Part shown: positions 1-9,054 of the stretch, piece by piece
Position numbering within the stretch: position 1 is the stretch's first letter
How the letters are laid out: each line of letters begins with the position of its first letter
DNA from: Arenibacterium halophilum
GTDB taxonomy: Bacteria > Pseudomonadota > Alphaproteobacteria > Rhodobacterales > Rhodobacteraceae
NCBI RefSeq assembly: GCF_005938225.1
Contig: NZ_VCPC01000002.1
Location: 434,001 to 498,000 of the forward strand
Direction of reading: 5' to 3'
Length of the DNA: 64,000 nucleotides
Position numbers and translations under genes: made by a program
The notes under the pieces: generated by a model
Told to the model about the DNA's origin: nothing
Databases searched by the model: none
The model's input: only the letters and a program-made list of their open reading frames with translations

Positions 1-165
1 CGCCTCGCCCATCACGTTCACACCGCTGCGGAATTCAGGGGTGCGTGTGGCGCCGTTGAAAAAATCGACATAGACCGGTTCCCAGTCGAGGCCCGACAGC
101 TGCAAAGCGAGCGCCGCCTTGTAGGAATTCCCGCTTTCACCGAAGCAGTGCAGTTGGATAGTCAT
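1..165 (-). CDS. Glutathione S-transferase, N-terminal part (runs off the left edge)
   Basis: The 55 visible codons from the ATG at 165 encode a thioredoxin-fold GST N-terminal domain: it opens MTIQLHCFGESGNSYKAAL and continues with a short loop and the second strand (EPVYVDFF). The Ser/Asn-Ser region near residues 10-13 sits where GSTs have the residue that activates glutathione. The rest of the domain and the whole helical C-terminal domain lie outside the window. Cytosolic GSTs conjugate or reduce substrates with glutathione; the substrate cannot be inferred. It is transcribed away from the acyl-CoA dehydrogenase block. Confidence 0.8.
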   Translation of the reverse strand, partial: MTIQLHCFGESGNSYKAALALQLSGLDWEPVYVDFFNGATRTPEFRSGVNVMGEA

Positions 166-208
166 CGCGCGCAAGCCCCTCCCCGGGCGTGTGGTGCAAC
201 CGTTGGAT

Positions 209-236
209 TTGAGTATTTTTGCAAAGAAGAAGGGGA
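209..236 (+). repeat. GAGTATTT-type intergenic element, copy 1
   Basis: The core GAGTATTTTTGCAAAGAAG is shared with copies near 395, 10633 and 15034. This copy lacks an obvious GC-rich hairpin before the core. I infer a dispersed intergenic or terminator-associated element; its function is unknown to me. Confidence 0.5.
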
Positions 237-394
237 CCTGCTTGCTTGGTAACCCGATTTTAACGTTGATCCTGTCTTGTCACAGGCGCGGTACAGGCTG
301 GAGAGCCGATGACCGCCAAAGGAGAAGCCCGGCGCCTCTTGTGCGAGTGACGGAGAGTTGGATCGCGTTAGAGCCGCCGGGTGGACTGTCCTCT

Positions 395-434
395 GCTTCT
401 TCTTTGTCCAAATACTCCCGCCGGAGGCGGTCCA
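395..434 (-). repeat. GGAGTATTT-type intergenic element, copy 2
   Basis: Read on the minus strand this is a short GC-rich inverted repeat (CCGCCTCCGGCGG) followed by GAGTATTTGGACAAAG and AAGAAG. It lies about 30-70 bp past the stop of the acyl-CoA dehydrogenase in its direction of transcription, a position that fits a terminator-like role. Confidence 0.55.
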
Positions 435-463
435 GGTGGTGCTGCGGGCGTGGCGGTGATCGG

Positions 464-1621
464 TCATAGCCCCCTCGCGATCAGTTCCTTCATAATTTCG
501 TTGGTGCCGCCATAGATGCGCTGGACCCGGGCGTCGGCCCACATTTCGCCCACGGCATATTCCATCATGTAGCCATAGCCGCCGTGCAACTGCAGGCATT
601 CATCCAGCACCTTGCCTTGGGCCTCGGTCGACCAGAGTTTGCTCATCGCGGCCTTGTCGACGCCAAGTTCGCCGCGCAGGTGCTCCTCCATACATTCGTT
701 CAGGAAGGCACGCGACGCGGCGACCAGAGTCTTGCATTCGGCCAGTTTGAAGCGGGTGTTCTGGAACTGCATGATCGGGCCGTTGAAGGCCTCGCGTTCG
801 CGGGCATAGGCGATGGTGCGTGTCAGCGCGCCTTCCATGGCGCCCTGCGCGGTGCAGGCGATGGTCAGCCGTTCCTGCGGGAGTTGCTGCATCATCTGAT
901 AAAAGCCCTGGCCTTCCTGCCCGCCAAGGATGTTCTCGGGCGGGATCTCTACATTGTCGAAGAAGAGCTCAGAGGTGTCCGCCGCGTGCATGCCGACTTT
1001 TTCGAGGTTTCGGCCGCGCTGAAACCCCGACGCGCCGTCGGTTTCGACCGCCACAAGCGACACGCCCTTGGCACCTTGGGTCGGGTCGGTTTTCGCGGCG
1101 ACGAGGATCAGATTGGCATGCTGGCCGTTCGATATGAATGTCTTTTGCCCCGAGAGGCGATAGCTGTTGCCGTCGCGGACCGCCTTGGTGCGGATCGCTT
1201 GAACGTCGGATCCGGTGCCGGGTTCCGTCATCGCCAGCGCGCCGACCATCTCGCCTTTGGCCATGCGGGGCAGCCAGCGGCGCTTCTGATCCTCTGTTCC
1301 ATAGGCCAGGATGTAGTGCGACACGATGGGACCGTGGATCGCCATGCCCCAGCTGGCGAGGTTGGCGCGCGCCGCTTCGATCAGGATCGCGGCATCAAAG
1401 CCGAAATCGCCGCCCGCGCCGCCATATTCCTCGGGGATGGATGGGCAGATCAGTCCGAGTTCGCCAGCCTGTTGCCAGATTTCACGATCCATGATGCCTT
1501 GCTTGCGCCAGCGTTCATAGTTCGGCACCCATTCGCGTTCGATGAACTGCGCCGTCATCTCGGCGATCATACGGTGCTCGTCGCGCATCCATGCGCCTTC
1601 GTTGACCAGCTTTTCCGTCAC
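464..1621 (-). CDS. Acyl-CoA dehydrogenase
   Basis: A 385-residue flavoenzyme of the usual length for the family. It should introduce a trans-2,3 double bond into an acyl-CoA and pass electrons to ETF. The N-terminal helical domain is followed by the FAD/substrate segment ([17 protein letters not shown]), the beta domain, and the C-terminal signature [20 protein letters not shown] followed by [16 protein letters not shown]. The Glu in YGGTNEI is the usual catalytic base. A GGGGAGAG motif sits just before the ATG. It is last in a minus-strand run after a DmdC-like dehydrogenase and a 70-residue protein, so co-expression in acyl-CoA degradation is likely. Chain length or branching preference cannot be read. 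Confidence 0.93.
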   Translation of the reverse strand: MTEKLVNEGAWMRDEHRMIAEMTAQFIEREWVPNYERWRKQGIMDREIWQQAGELGLICPSIPEEYGGAGGDFGFDAAILIEAARANLASWGMAIHGPIVSHYILAYGTEDQKRRWLPRMAKGEMVGALAMTEPGTGSDVQAIRTKAVRDGNSYRLSGQKTFISNGQHANLILVAAKTDPTQGAKGVSLVAVETDGASGFQRGRNLEKVGMHAADTSELFFDNVEIPPENILGGQEGQGFYQMMQQLPQERLTIACTAQGAMEGALTRTIAYAREREAFNGPIMQFQNTRFKLAECKTLVAASRAFLNECMEEHLRGELGVDKAAMSKLWSTEAQGKVLDECLQLHGGYGYMMEYAVGEMWADARVQRIYGGTNEIMKELIARGL

Positions 1622-1649
1622 GGCTCTCCCCTTCCGTTCCTGTCTTTCC

Positions 1650-1862
1650 TTAGGTCTTGCGCGCGTCCAGCTCGGCGTTGAACTGGCGCAGGCGGTGGGT
1701 CAGGTTGTCCTGATCCACCACGCTTGTAAAGTTCTCGAACAGGAACGACAGCGCCTCGCCTTCGTCAAGCCCGGCCTCCTGCGCGAACCGCTTTAGCCTC
1801 CGGTATCCGTCTTCCGTCATGGCAACGGGAAAGCGGCGGGTCAGGCGAAAGCGTTTCGGCAT
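1650..1862 (-). CDS. Small ribbon-helix-helix-like protein between two acyl-CoA dehydrogenases
   Basis: This 70-residue basic protein has a clear AAAGGAC Shine-Dalgarno sequence and lies 24 bp after the DmdC-like gene and 28 bp before the next dehydrogenase. Residues 5-15 ([11 protein letters not shown]) read as a beta strand, followed by two helices ([15 protein letters not shown] and [11 protein letters not shown]). That is the order of a ribbon-helix-helix fold (CopG/Arc type). The fold is inferred; no family was recognised with certainty. A DNA-binding or adaptor role in this acyl-CoA operon is possible. Confidence 0.65.
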   Translation of the reverse strand: MPKRFRLTRRFPVAMTEDGYRRLKRFAQEAGLDEGEALSFLFENFTSVVDQDNLTHRLRQFNAELDARKT

Positions 1863-1886
1863 CGGGTGTCCTTTCGAGCGCCTTGA

Positions 1887-3668
1887 TCAGAAGTTGGCGG
1901 CGTCCAGCGTCATCACCGGATCGGCGCCGCTTTCGATGCGGGCGAGGTGCATCTTGGTCGCGGGCAGGCGGCGCGCCATGTAATAGCGCCCGGTCGCCAG
2001 CTTGGTTTCGTAGAACGTGGGGTCCTGCGTGCCGGCGTCAAGCGCGGCGCGGGCGGCCAGCGCCATCTGGGCCCAGACCAGCCCAAGGCAGACGTGACCG
2101 AACATGTGCATGAAGTCATAAGACCCGGCCAACGCGTTATTGGGGTTCTTCACGCCCTGCTGCATGAAATACATCCCCGCCGCCTGCAAATCCTTCGAGG
2201 CTGATTTCAGCGGTTCGAGGAAGTCGCGGTCAAACGCCTCGTCCTTGCCGGCGTTTTCCTTGGCAAAGGATTTCACCATCTCGAAGAAGGCCATCACATG
2301 CTTGCCGCCGTCCTGCGCCAGCTTGCGCCCCACGAGATCCAGCGCCTGAACGCCATTGGCGCCCTCGTAGATCATCGCGATCCGGGCATCGCGGGTAAAC
2401 TGCGACATGCCCCATTCCTCGATATAGCCGTGCCCGCCATACACCTGCTGGGCCTGCACCGTCATGTCATAGCCCTGATCGGTCAGGAAGCCCTTGATGA
2501 CCGGCGTCAGCAGCGACACGAGCCCATCGGCATCCTTATCGCCCTTGCGGTGCGCACTGTCGATCATCGAAGCGCCCCACAGGATGAAGGCGCGCGCGCC
2601 CTCGGCAAAGGATTTCTGGTCCATCAGGCTGCGGCGGATGTCGGGGTGCACGATCAGCGGATCGGCCGGGCCATCGGGATTCTTGGCGCCGGTCACGTCA
2701 CGGCCCTGAAGCCTGTCCTTGGCGTAGAACAGCGCGTTCTGATAAGCGATTTCGGCCTGCGCCAGACCCTGCATCCCGACGCCCAGACGGGCCTCGTTCA
2801 TCATGGTGAACATGGCGCGCATGCCCTTGTGCTCTTCGCCCAACAGATACCCGGTGGCGCCGTCATAGTTCATCACGCAGGTCGAGTTGCCGTGAATGCC
2901 CATCTTTTCCTCGATGTTGCCACAGGCCACACCGTTGCGCGCTCCAAGGCTGCCATCTTCGTTGACAAGGAACTTGGGCACGATGAACAGCGACACGCCC
3001 TTGATGCCTTCGGGGCCGCCGGCGATTTTCGCCAGCACAAGATGGATGATGTTGTCGGCCATGTCGTGTTCGCCGGACGAAATGAAAATCTTCTGCCCGG
3101 TGATCTTGTAGCTGCCGTCGTCCTGCGGATCGGCCTTGGTACGCATCAGGCCCAGGTCGGTACCGCAGTGCGATTCCGTCAGGTTCATGGTGCCGGTCCA
3201 TTCGCAGGACACCATTTTCGGCAGATAGGTTGCCTTTTGCTGGTCCGAGCCATGCGCCAGGATCGCCGAGGCGGCGCCGTGAGTCAGGCCCTGATACATC
3301 GTAAAGGCCTGGTTCGACGACGAGAACATCTCGCCCACGGCGGTGTTCAGCACATAGGGCATATTCTGGCCACCGAATTCCTCGGGCATGTCCAGACCCG
3401 GCCAGCCGCCGTCGCGCATCTGGTCAAACGCCGCCTTGAAGCCTTCAGGCGTGCGCACCACGCCGTTTTCCAGCGTACAGCCTTGTGTATCCCCAACCAC
3501 GTTCAGCGGGTGCAGCACTTCGGAGCTGATCTTGCCCGCCTCTTCCAGCACCGCCGAGGTGAACTCGGGTTCAAGCTCGTCATAGCCGGGCACATCACTT
3601 TGAGACACTTTCAGCATCTCGTGAAGGATGAACTGCATGTCCTTGGTCGGGGCGGTATAGCTGGGCAT
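1887..3668 (-). CDS. DmdC-like acyl-CoA dehydrogenase with extra C-terminal domain
   Basis: At 593 residues this is far longer than the classic 385-residue enzyme. The layout matches the 3-methylmercaptopropionyl-CoA dehydrogenase (DmdC) class: an extended N terminus ([19 protein letters not shown]), a catalytic core with [19 protein letters not shown] and [20 protein letters not shown] then [18 protein letters not shown], and a roughly 120-residue C-terminal helical extension. Roseobacters carry several DmdC paralogues, so the substrate may be MMPA-CoA (DMSP demethylation) or another medium or branched acyl-CoA. AGGGAGG precedes the ATG. It heads the minus-strand dehydrogenase run, directly downstream of a MerR regulator. 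Class confidence is high, substrate confidence low. Confidence 0.85.
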   Translation of the reverse strand: MPSYTAPTKDMQFILHEMLKVSQSDVPGYDELEPEFTSAVLEEAGKISSEVLHPLNVVGDTQGCTLENGVVRTPEGFKAAFDQMRDGGWPGLDMPEEFGGQNMPYVLNTAVGEMFSSSNQAFTMYQGLTHGAASAILAHGSDQQKATYLPKMVSCEWTGTMNLTESHCGTDLGLMRTKADPQDDGSYKITGQKIFISSGEHDMADNIIHLVLAKIAGGPEGIKGVSLFIVPKFLVNEDGSLGARNGVACGNIEEKMGIHGNSTCVMNYDGATGYLLGEEHKGMRAMFTMMNEARLGVGMQGLAQAEIAYQNALFYAKDRLQGRDVTGAKNPDGPADPLIVHPDIRRSLMDQKSFAEGARAFILWGASMIDSAHRKGDKDADGLVSLLTPVIKGFLTDQGYDMTVQAQQVYGGHGYIEEWGMSQFTRDARIAMIYEGANGVQALDLVGRKLAQDGGKHVMAFFEMVKSFAKENAGKDEAFDRDFLEPLKSASKDLQAAGMYFMQQGVKNPNNALAGSYDFMHMFGHVCLGLVWAQMALAARAALDAGTQDPTFYETKLATGRYYMARRLPATKMHLARIESGADPVMTLDAANF

Positions 3669-3721
3669 TCTGGCCTCCCTGAATGTCGTCGGTGTGGTCT
3701 GTGTTAAGGGTGGGGCGCCGC

Positions 3722-4123
3722 CTATTCGGCAGCGGCGCGCCGTGTTTCACTTGCGGCGACCATCTGCTCGCCCCATCGCAGCTGTTCCTGCAATTCGTCG
3801 ATGGCGGCGGTCAGGTCGTCGCGCTGGCGTTCCATGTCGGCAAGCCGTTCGCGGGCGATTTCGACGGTGCGGCGCAGCTGCGTGTTCTGCTGGTCGCCCA
3901 TGTCGTACATGTCCAGCAACTGGCGGATTTCCTCCAGGCTGAAGCCAAATCGCTTGCCGCGCAGGATCAGCTTCAGCCGGGCGCGATCGCGCCGTGTGAA
4001 CAGCCGTTTCTGGCCCTGTCGCAGCGGGAACAGCAGTTCCTTGCTTTCATAGAACCGCAGGGTGCGCGCAGTGACGCCAAAGGCGTCGCACATCTCGCGG
4101 ATGGTCATGTATGTTTCGGTCAT
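3722..4123 (-). CDS. MerR family transcriptional regulator (LiuR-like), copy 1
   Basis: A 133-residue regulator. Residues 6-75 form the MerR winged helix-turn-helix ([20 protein letters not shown], then [31 protein letters not shown]). A coiled coil of about 45 residues follows. It lacks the metal-binding cysteines of MerR/CueR proteins. This type of short MerR protein without metal ligands controls branched-chain and fatty-acid degradation genes in proteobacteria (LiuR group). It lies just upstream of the DmdC-like gene on the same strand, and a palindrome of the LiuR type lies upstream of it, which suggests it controls this block and itself. Confidence 0.85.
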   Translation of the reverse strand: MTETYMTIREMCDAFGVTARTLRFYESKELLFPLRQGQKRLFTRRDRARLKLILRGKRFGFSLEEIRQLLDMYDMGDQQNTQLRRTVEIARERLADMERQRDDLTAAIDELQEQLRWGEQMVAASETRRAAAE

Positions 4124-4188
4124 CGGTTCATCTCGTCATTAGGAAACGGCGACGAATTGAGATCGGTCGCCTTCAATTACAACGATAG

Positions 4189-4204
4189 TTTACGTTGACG
4201 TAAG
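4189..4204. promoter_or_regulatory. Palindromic candidate MerR/LiuR-type operator
   Basis: TTACGT-TG-ACGTAA is a perfect inverted repeat in the 200 bp upstream of the first MerR gene. Its half TTGACGTAA occurs again as a direct repeat at 4228-4236, 33 bp away, about three helical turns. The published LiuR-type consensus is, from memory, TTTACGT-NN-ACGTAAA, which this resembles closely. Target regulator inferred from adjacency. Confidence 0.6.
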
Positions 4205-4324
4205 TTCGACGTCGCGTCACGAGGAAGTTGACGTAACAGTATGTCGCGTCAACCGCGTTTCACGCAATCTTGCGTCGCTGTCAGATGAGTGCCGAGCCGG
4301 GCAGTTTGCGCAGTTGCGCTCAGT

Positions 4325-4693
4325 TCAGCCGATTTCGCGCAGAGATTCGCGGCGCAGTTTCTGCAGCTCGTCCATCGCCTCGTCGATCTGCTTGCGCTGT
4401 TCCGTCAGCTCGACCATCTGGCGGTCGGCCATGTCGATGAAGGCCCGCATCTGCGCCTCGGTGCCGTCATTTTCGTAGATCAGCAGCCATTGGCGGATGT
4501 CTTCCAGCTGAAATCCCACCTTGCGGCCCCGCAGGATCAGCGTCATCCGGGCGCGTTCGCGCGCACCGTAAAACCGCGACCGGCCTTCGCGGCGCGGGTG
4601 CAGAAGTTCGATGTATTCGTAATAACGGAGCGTGCGCGGAGTGACGTCGAATGTGGCGCACATCTCCTTGAACGTCAGTTCCTTGTCCTGCAT
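4325..4693 (-). CDS. MerR family transcriptional regulator, copy 2
   Basis: A 122-residue paralogue of the neighbouring MerR protein: the HTH runs from LTFKEMCATFDVTPRTLRYYE through RMTLILRGRKVGFQLEDIRQWL and is followed by a coiled coil. No metal-binding cysteines are visible. The ATG at 4693 is preferred over an upstream in-frame GTG at 4717 because GGGGAAGAGG lies just before it. The two MerR genes run in the same direction about 200 bp apart, with the palindrome between them. A paralogous pair reading related acyl-CoA signals is plausible but not shown. Confidence 0.82.
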   Translation of the reverse strand: MQDKELTFKEMCATFDVTPRTLRYYEYIELLHPRREGRSRFYGARERARMTLILRGRKVGFQLEDIRQWLLIYENDGTEAQMRAFIDMADRQMVELTEQRKQIDEAMDELQKLRRESLREIG

Positions 4694-4902
4694 GGCCTCT
4701 TCCCCAGTTCCTGCCACGGGCCGGGCCCGGTGTTGGTTGCAGTTTCACAGGAAGGGCGGGGGGCTTCAAGGTGCCCCGAGGGCAAGTGCCGTAAAAACGC
4801 GCGCAAAGGTAGCGCGCAGGGTGCGACGCCGCAACCGGGGTTGTCCTTGGACGCGCGCTGCGGCCATAACATCGTACGACATCAGCCAGCCGGAGCCCGC
4901 CC

Positions 4903-5325
4903 ATGCCGACCAACGCCGAGATGGCGCAGAAATTCATCACCGCGCTGCCCCATGCGCGCGAGTTGGGCATGACGCTGACCGAATTGGGCGACGGCTATGC
5001 CGAAATGGCGCTGCCCTACGATGCGCGGCTTGTGGGCGATCCGGCAACCGGAGTGATTCACGGCGGCGCGGTCTCTACCGTGATGGATACCTGCTGTGGC
5101 ACGGCCGTGATGTCGCACCCCGATGCGCGTGGCGTGACCGCCACCATCGACCTGCGCATCGACTATATGCGCGCAGCGACTCCGGGCCAAACCGTCGTGG
5201 CCCGCGCCACTTGCGTACACATCACCCGCAACGTGGCCTTTGTGACGGCGACGGCGGTGGATGACGATACCGACAGCCCTGTAGCCCGCGCCAGCGGATC
5301 ATTCACCGTGGGCGCCAACGCATGA
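4903..5325 (+). CDS. PaaI family hotdog thioesterase, copy 1
   Basis: A 140-residue single hotdog domain, typical PaaI length. The signature GVIHGGAVSTVMDTCCGTAV carries the conserved HGG motif and an acidic residue (Asp) on the long helix used in catalysis. It should hydrolyse an acyl-CoA, often an aryl-CoA or medium-chain CoA, to free CoA. The stop overlaps the next thioesterase start by 4 bp, so the two are translationally coupled and may form a pair. Confidence 0.85.
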   Translation: MPTNAEMAQKFITALPHARELGMTLTELGDGYAEMALPYDARLVGDPATGVIHGGAVSTVMDTCCGTAVMSHPDARGVTATIDLRIDYMRAATPGQTVVARATCVHITRNVAFVTATAVDDDTDSPVARASGSFTVGANA

Positions 5326-5843
5326 GCCGCCCGCGTCCCGAACCCGTGCAGGTGGTCAAACAACGCCGCGATACCGCGCTGGCCGCGCTGTTGCAGGGCA
5401 TCCCCTATGCGCGCTTCCTGAACATCACGTTTGACCGGCGCGGAGACGAGCTGACCGCTGTGCTGAACTTTCAGGACATGCTGATCGGCAACCCGACTTT
5501 GCCCGCGATCCACGGCGGGGTGACGGCGGCGTTTCTCGAGGTGGCTTCGATCGTCACGCTCAGCTGGTCGTACCTGTGGCCCGATATCGAAAGCGGCGAA
5601 CTCGACCTGTCGGCGCTGACGCCCGCAACCATGCCGCGCCTACCCAAGACCATCGGGATCACGGTGGATTACCTGCGCTCGGGCCTGCCGCGCGATGCCT
5701 ATGCGCGCGCGACGATTACCCGCAGCGGGCGGCGCTATGCCAGCGTGCAGGCCGAATCCTGGCAGGACAACCGCGACCGACCTTTCGCGCAGGCCACGGG
5801 GCGGTTCCTGATGCCGCAACCCAAGCGCGCCCAGAATGGCTGA
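5322..5843 (+). CDS. PaaI family hotdog thioesterase, copy 2
   Basis: 173 residues with one hotdog domain. The HGG motif lies in PAIHGGVTAAFLEVASIVTL, with Glu in the catalytic acidic position where copy 1 has Asp. The strand region ITVDYLRSGLPRDAYARA matches the family. It overlaps the upstream thioesterase by 4 bp and the downstream MATE gene by 8 bp, so this is one transcription unit. Substrate unknown; hydrolysis of acyl-CoA is inferred from the family. Confidence 0.82.
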   Translation: MSRPRPEPVQVVKQRRDTALAALLQGIPYARFLNITFDRRGDELTAVLNFQDMLIGNPTLPAIHGGVTAAFLEVASIVTLSWSYLWPDIESGELDLSALTPATMPRLPKTIGITVDYLRSGLPRDAYARATITRSGRRYASVQAESWQDNRDRPFAQATGRFLMPQPKRAQNG

Positions 5844-7188
5844 CATCGCCGCCTCCGGCACCGGCGTTGAGGATCGCCCGATCACCCATGCCCGGGTGTT
5901 GAAGATCGCGGTTCCGATCGTGCTGTCGAATGCGACCGTGCCGATCCTCGGGGCGGTCGATACCGGTGTGATCGGCCAGATCGGCGCCGCTGCCCCGATT
6001 GGCGCGGTGGGCATCGGCGCGATCATTCTGTCCTCGCTCTACTGGGTATTCGGGTTTCTGCGCATGGGCACCACCGGGCTGGCCGGGCAGGCGCTGGGCG
6101 CGGGCCGTCATGCCGAGGTGACGGCCATCCTGACCCGCGCCATCCTGATCGGCGCGTCGGGCGGGGCGCTGTTGATCCTGTTGCAACTGCCACTGTTCGC
6201 CGGGGCCTTCGCCGTGTCGCCCGCCTCGGACGAGGTGGAAACGCTGGCGCGGCAATACATGGGTGTGCGGGTCTGGTCCGCACCGGCGGCGATTGCCATC
6301 TACGGCGTCACCGGCTGGCTGATCGCGCAGGAACGCACCCGCGCGGTGCTGGTGCTGCAATTGTGGATGAACGGGCTGAACATCGCGCTGGACCTGTGGT
6401 TCGTGCTGGGCCTTGGCTGGGGCGTGCGCGGTGTGGCGCTGGCGACCTTTCTGGCGGAATGGTCGGGGCTGGCGCTGGCGCTCTGGCTGTGCCGGGGCGC
6501 GTTCATCGGGCCTGCGTGGCGTGACTGGGCGCGGGTGTTCGACGCCCAACGGCTGAAACGTATGATGACCGTCAATCTTGATATCCTGATCCGGTCGCTG
6601 GCGCTGATGTCGGTCTTTGTCACCTTCGTCTTTGTCGGATCCGACTTTGGAGATGTGACGCTGGCGGCCAACCAGATCCTGCTGCAATTCATCGAGATCA
6701 CCGCCTTTGCGCTGGATGGTTTCGCCTTTGCGGCGGAATCGCTGGTGGCGCAGGCGGTGGGGGCGGCCAGCGTGCCGCGCCTGCGACGGGCGGTCTGGCT
6801 GGCGGGGGTATGGTCGGGGATCGGCGCGCTGGCGCTGGCGGCGCTGTTCCTGTTCGGCGGGGGCACCCTGATCGACATCATGACCACGGCCGAAGGCGTG
6901 CGCGCATCGGCGCGCGGCTATCTGGTGGTGATGGCGCTGGTGCCGATCCTGGGCGCGGCCAGCTGGCTGCTGGATGGCGTGTTTATCGGCGCGACCCGCA
7001 CGGCGGACATGCGCAACATGGCGCTGCTGTCCGCCGCGATCTTTGCAGTGATCGCGGTTGTCCTGATTCCGATCTACGGCAACGCCGGGCTGTGGGCGGC
7101 CTTCCTTGCATCTTTCGTGGCGCGTGGCATCACGCTGGCGATCCGCTATCCCGCATTGGAACGCGCCACAGCCGCAGGCGCGCTTTAG
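5836..7188 (+). CDS. MATE family efflux transporter
   Basis: A 450-residue inner-membrane protein with about twelve hydrophobic segments in two repeated halves, as in the MATE/DinF multidrug exporters driven by Na+ or H+. Motifs include the N-terminal IAVPIVLSNATVPILGAVDT segment with the membrane Asp, and LRMGTTGLAGQALGAG. Start overlaps the upstream thioesterase. Its 3' end overlaps the convergent ArsC-like gene by 4 bp. Exported substrate unknown. Confidence 0.9.
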   Translation: MADIAASGTGVEDRPITHARVLKIAVPIVLSNATVPILGAVDTGVIGQIGAAAPIGAVGIGAIILSSLYWVFGFLRMGTTGLAGQALGAGRHAEVTAILTRAILIGASGGALLILLQLPLFAGAFAVSPASDEVETLARQYMGVRVWSAPAAIAIYGVTGWLIAQERTRAVLVLQLWMNGLNIALDLWFVLGLGWGVRGVALATFLAEWSGLALALWLCRGAFIGPAWRDWARVFDAQRLKRMMTVNLDILIRSLALMSVFVTFVFVGSDFGDVTLAANQILLQFIEITAFALDGFAFAAESLVAQAVGAASVPRLRRAVWLAGVWSGIGALALAALFLFGGGTLIDIMTTAEGVRASARGYLVVMALVPILGAASWLLDGVFIGATRTADMRNMALLSAAIFAVIAVVLIPIYGNAGLWAAFLASFVARGITLAIRYPALERATAAGAL

Positions 7189-7535
7189 TCTTGCAGCAGC
7201 TCCAGCAGTGCCTCGGGCGGGCGGCCAATCACGGCGCGGCCGCCTGAAATCCCCAAGGGGCGTTCGATCAGGATCGGATGCGCGGCCATCGCCTCCATCA
7301 ACTCGGCCTCGGGGCTTTCGCGGGTCAGGCCCAGTTCCTTGAAGGTCTTCTCGCCGGTTCGCATCATGTCGATCACCGGTGGGCGGCCCAATGCCTCCCA
7401 TGCGGCGCCAAGCTCGGCCAGCGTGGGCGGCGTGCTCAGGTAGGGGCGAATCCGCAGCTTCGCGCCATGTTCTTCCAGCAGGGCAAGCCCCTGACGCGAT
7501 TTCGAGCAGCGCGGATTATGCCAGTATTCGATCAT
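7185..7535 (-). CDS. ArsC/Spx-like arsenate reductase family protein
   Basis: 116 residues with a glutaredoxin-like fold. The N-terminal [20 protein letters not shown] carries the single catalytic Cys (residue 10) of glutaredoxin-dependent ArsC proteins, and the C-terminal part has [20 protein letters not shown], the family's Arg/Gly-rich substrate region. It may reduce arsenate, but this family also includes enzymes of unknown substrate; no arsenite pump or ArsR gene is beside it. The start overlaps the pyrD stop (ATGA), so it is coupled to pyrD. Confidence 0.83.
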   Translation of the reverse strand: MIEYWHNPRCSKSRQGLALLEEHGAKLRIRPYLSTPPTLAELGAAWEALGRPPVIDMMRTGEKTFKELGLTRESPEAELMEAMAAHPILIERPLGISGGRAVIGRPPEALLELLQD

Positions 7536-8590
7536 GTCCACTTTCCGTTTTCCGTTCCCACCGCCGCCTCGACAGAGGCAAAGCCATCCCGCGCCAACAG
7601 CGCGTCCAACTCCTGCGCGATCCGTGCGCCAAGGCTGAGACCCTGGTAGACCAACGCGGTGTAAAGTTGCACCGCCGAAGCCCCGGCGCGGATCTTTGTA
7701 TAGGCATCTGCGGCCGAGCCAATGCCCCCCACGCCAATCAGCGGAACCTCGCCCTCGGTCAGCCTGTACAGCCGTGCCAGAACGCGCGTCGAGCGATCGA
7801 ACAGTGGCGCACCGGAAAGGCCGCCCGCCTGATCGCGATGCGCGCTGCGCAATCCGTCGCGCGACAGGGTGGTGTTGGTGGCCACAATCGCCGACACGCC
7901 GCTGTCGAGTGCAAGGCTGGCGATGTCTTCGATCTCGGATTCGCTCAGATCGGGTGCGATCTTCAGAAAGATCGGCAGCGGCGCCGGCAGCTCGCGCCGC
8001 GCCTGCATCACGCCGGTCAGCAGCGCCTTCAACGCCTCCTTGCCCTGAAGATCGCGCAGCTTTTCGGTGTTGGGCGACGAAACGTTGACGGTGGCGAAAT
8101 CCAGATGCGCCCCGCAATGGCGCAGAACGCGGGCGAAATCGGCGGACTTGTCTGTACTGTCCTTGTTGGCGCCAAGGTTCAGCCCGATCACGCCTTCGGT
8201 GGGGCGCGCGGCCAGCCGGGCGGCAATCGCCTCCATCCCGTCGTTGTTGAACCCGAAGCGGTTGATCGCGGCGCGATCCTCGCTCAGGCGGAACAGGCGC
8301 GGTTTCGGGTTGCCCGGCTGCGGGCGCGGGGTGGCGGCGCCCACCTCGACAAAGCCAAAGCCGGATCGCACCAGCGGCGCAAGGCAGTCCGCGTTCTTGT
8401 CGAACCCGGCGGCCAGCCCGATCGGGTTGGGCAGATCAAGCCCCGCCATCTGCGTGCGCAACCGGTGAGAAGTTACAACCCCGGGCATTGGTGCCAACCC
8501 CGCGCGCAGTGCACGCAACGCCAGACCATGCGCGCGCTCGGGGTCAATCTGGCGCAGCGCGGCCAGCCCGATCTGTTCCAGCGCGCTCAT
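7532..8590 (-). CDS. pyrD: Dihydroorotate dehydrogenase (quinone), class 2
   Basis: 352 residues. Oxidises dihydroorotate to orotate in pyrimidine synthesis, delivering electrons to quinone at the inner membrane. The class 2 features are present: an N-terminal amphipathic helical region of about 40 residues, [40 protein letters not shown] with the catalytic Ser, and [20 protein letters not shown] for FMN phosphate binding. The ATG at 8590 overlaps the stop of the upstream DUF952 gene (ATGA); a longer open frame upstream is not needed. Forms an operon DUF952-pyrD-arsC-like. Confidence 0.93.
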   Translation of the reverse strand: MSALEQIGLAALRQIDPERAHGLALRALRAGLAPMPGVVTSHRLRTQMAGLDLPNPIGLAAGFDKNADCLAPLVRSGFGFVEVGAATPRPQPGNPKPRLFRLSEDRAAINRFGFNNDGMEAIAARLAARPTEGVIGLNLGANKDSTDKSADFARVLRHCGAHLDFATVNVSSPNTEKLRDLQGKEALKALLTGVMQARRELPAPLPIFLKIAPDLSESEIEDIASLALDSGVSAIVATNTTLSRDGLRSAHRDQAGGLSGAPLFDRSTRVLARLYRLTEGEVPLIGVGGIGSAADAYTKIRAGASAVQLYTALVYQGLSLGARIAQELDALLARDGFASVEAAVGTENGKWT

Positions 8591-8925
8591 TCCATCCCCT
8601 CGGGGAAGCTGTGAGCTCCGTCGATCAGCGGCAAGTCCTGCGCCACGATCACATCGGCCAGCCGCAAAGGCCCGTAAAGATGCGGAAACAGCGCACCGCC
8701 GCGCGACGGCTCCCATTTCAGGTCGGGGCCAAGCGCCTCGGATTCCAGCGTCAGCAGCATCAGGTCGTCGGCCCCGGCGAAATGTTTTGCCGCCGTTTCC
8801 GCCGCCTGCGCAGCCGTCGAGAAATGGATGAAGCCGTCGGCCTCGTCCACGGGGGCGCCGGCGGTTTCGCCCTGCGCCTGAAACGCGGCCCACTCATGGG
8901 CCCTGAGTATCTTGTAAATCCGCAT
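8587..8925 (-). CDS. DUF952 family protein
   Basis: 112 residues matching the small DUF952 family, with [11 protein letters not shown] near residue 40 and [13 protein letters not shown] near residue 80. The conserved His residues in both motifs suggest an enzyme-like pocket, but the family has no settled function. The start is the ATG at 8925 giving [12 protein letters not shown], the usual N terminus. An in-frame extension upstream lacks family similarity. It is the first gene of the pyrD operon. Confidence 0.8.
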   Translation of the reverse strand: MRIYKILRAHEWAAFQAQGETAGAPVDEADGFIHFSTAAQAAETAAKHFAGADDLMLLTLESEALGPDLKWEPSRGGALFPHLYGPLRLADVIVAQDLPLIDGAHSFPEGME

Positions 8926-9054
8926 GGAACGGTGATGCCTTGGGCACGCGACAGGCGCAAGCCCCCGCGATGGGCGGCCTTCCGCTGCGACAGGCTTTGA
9001 CTCGATCCGGAAACCGGCGCAGGCTTTGGCCATAAACCGACCGGGAGCTTTGCC

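Larger units (their letters stand above)
166..463. other. Intergenic stretch of 298 bp with two copies of the GAGTATTT element
   Basis: No convincing gene. It lies upstream of the minus-strand GST gene and downstream of the minus-strand acyl-CoA dehydrogenase. It holds two oppositely oriented copies of a short element also found elsewhere in the window (see the repeat entries at 209 and 395). Any GST promoter should lie here, but no clear -35/-10 pair is visible. Confidence 0.5.

Noticed and set aside
2298-3707. Plus-strand open frame of 469 codons
   Set aside because: Antisense to the DmdC-like dehydrogenase.
5716-7401. Minus-strand open frame of 561 codons over the MATE gene
   Set aside because: Arg/Gln/Asp-rich antisense shadow; the plus strand encodes a clear MATE protein.
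7185-8925. Arsenic-resistance operon around the ArsC-like gene
   Set aside because: Neighbours are pyrD and a DUF952 gene; no ArsR, ArsB or Acr3 is present.
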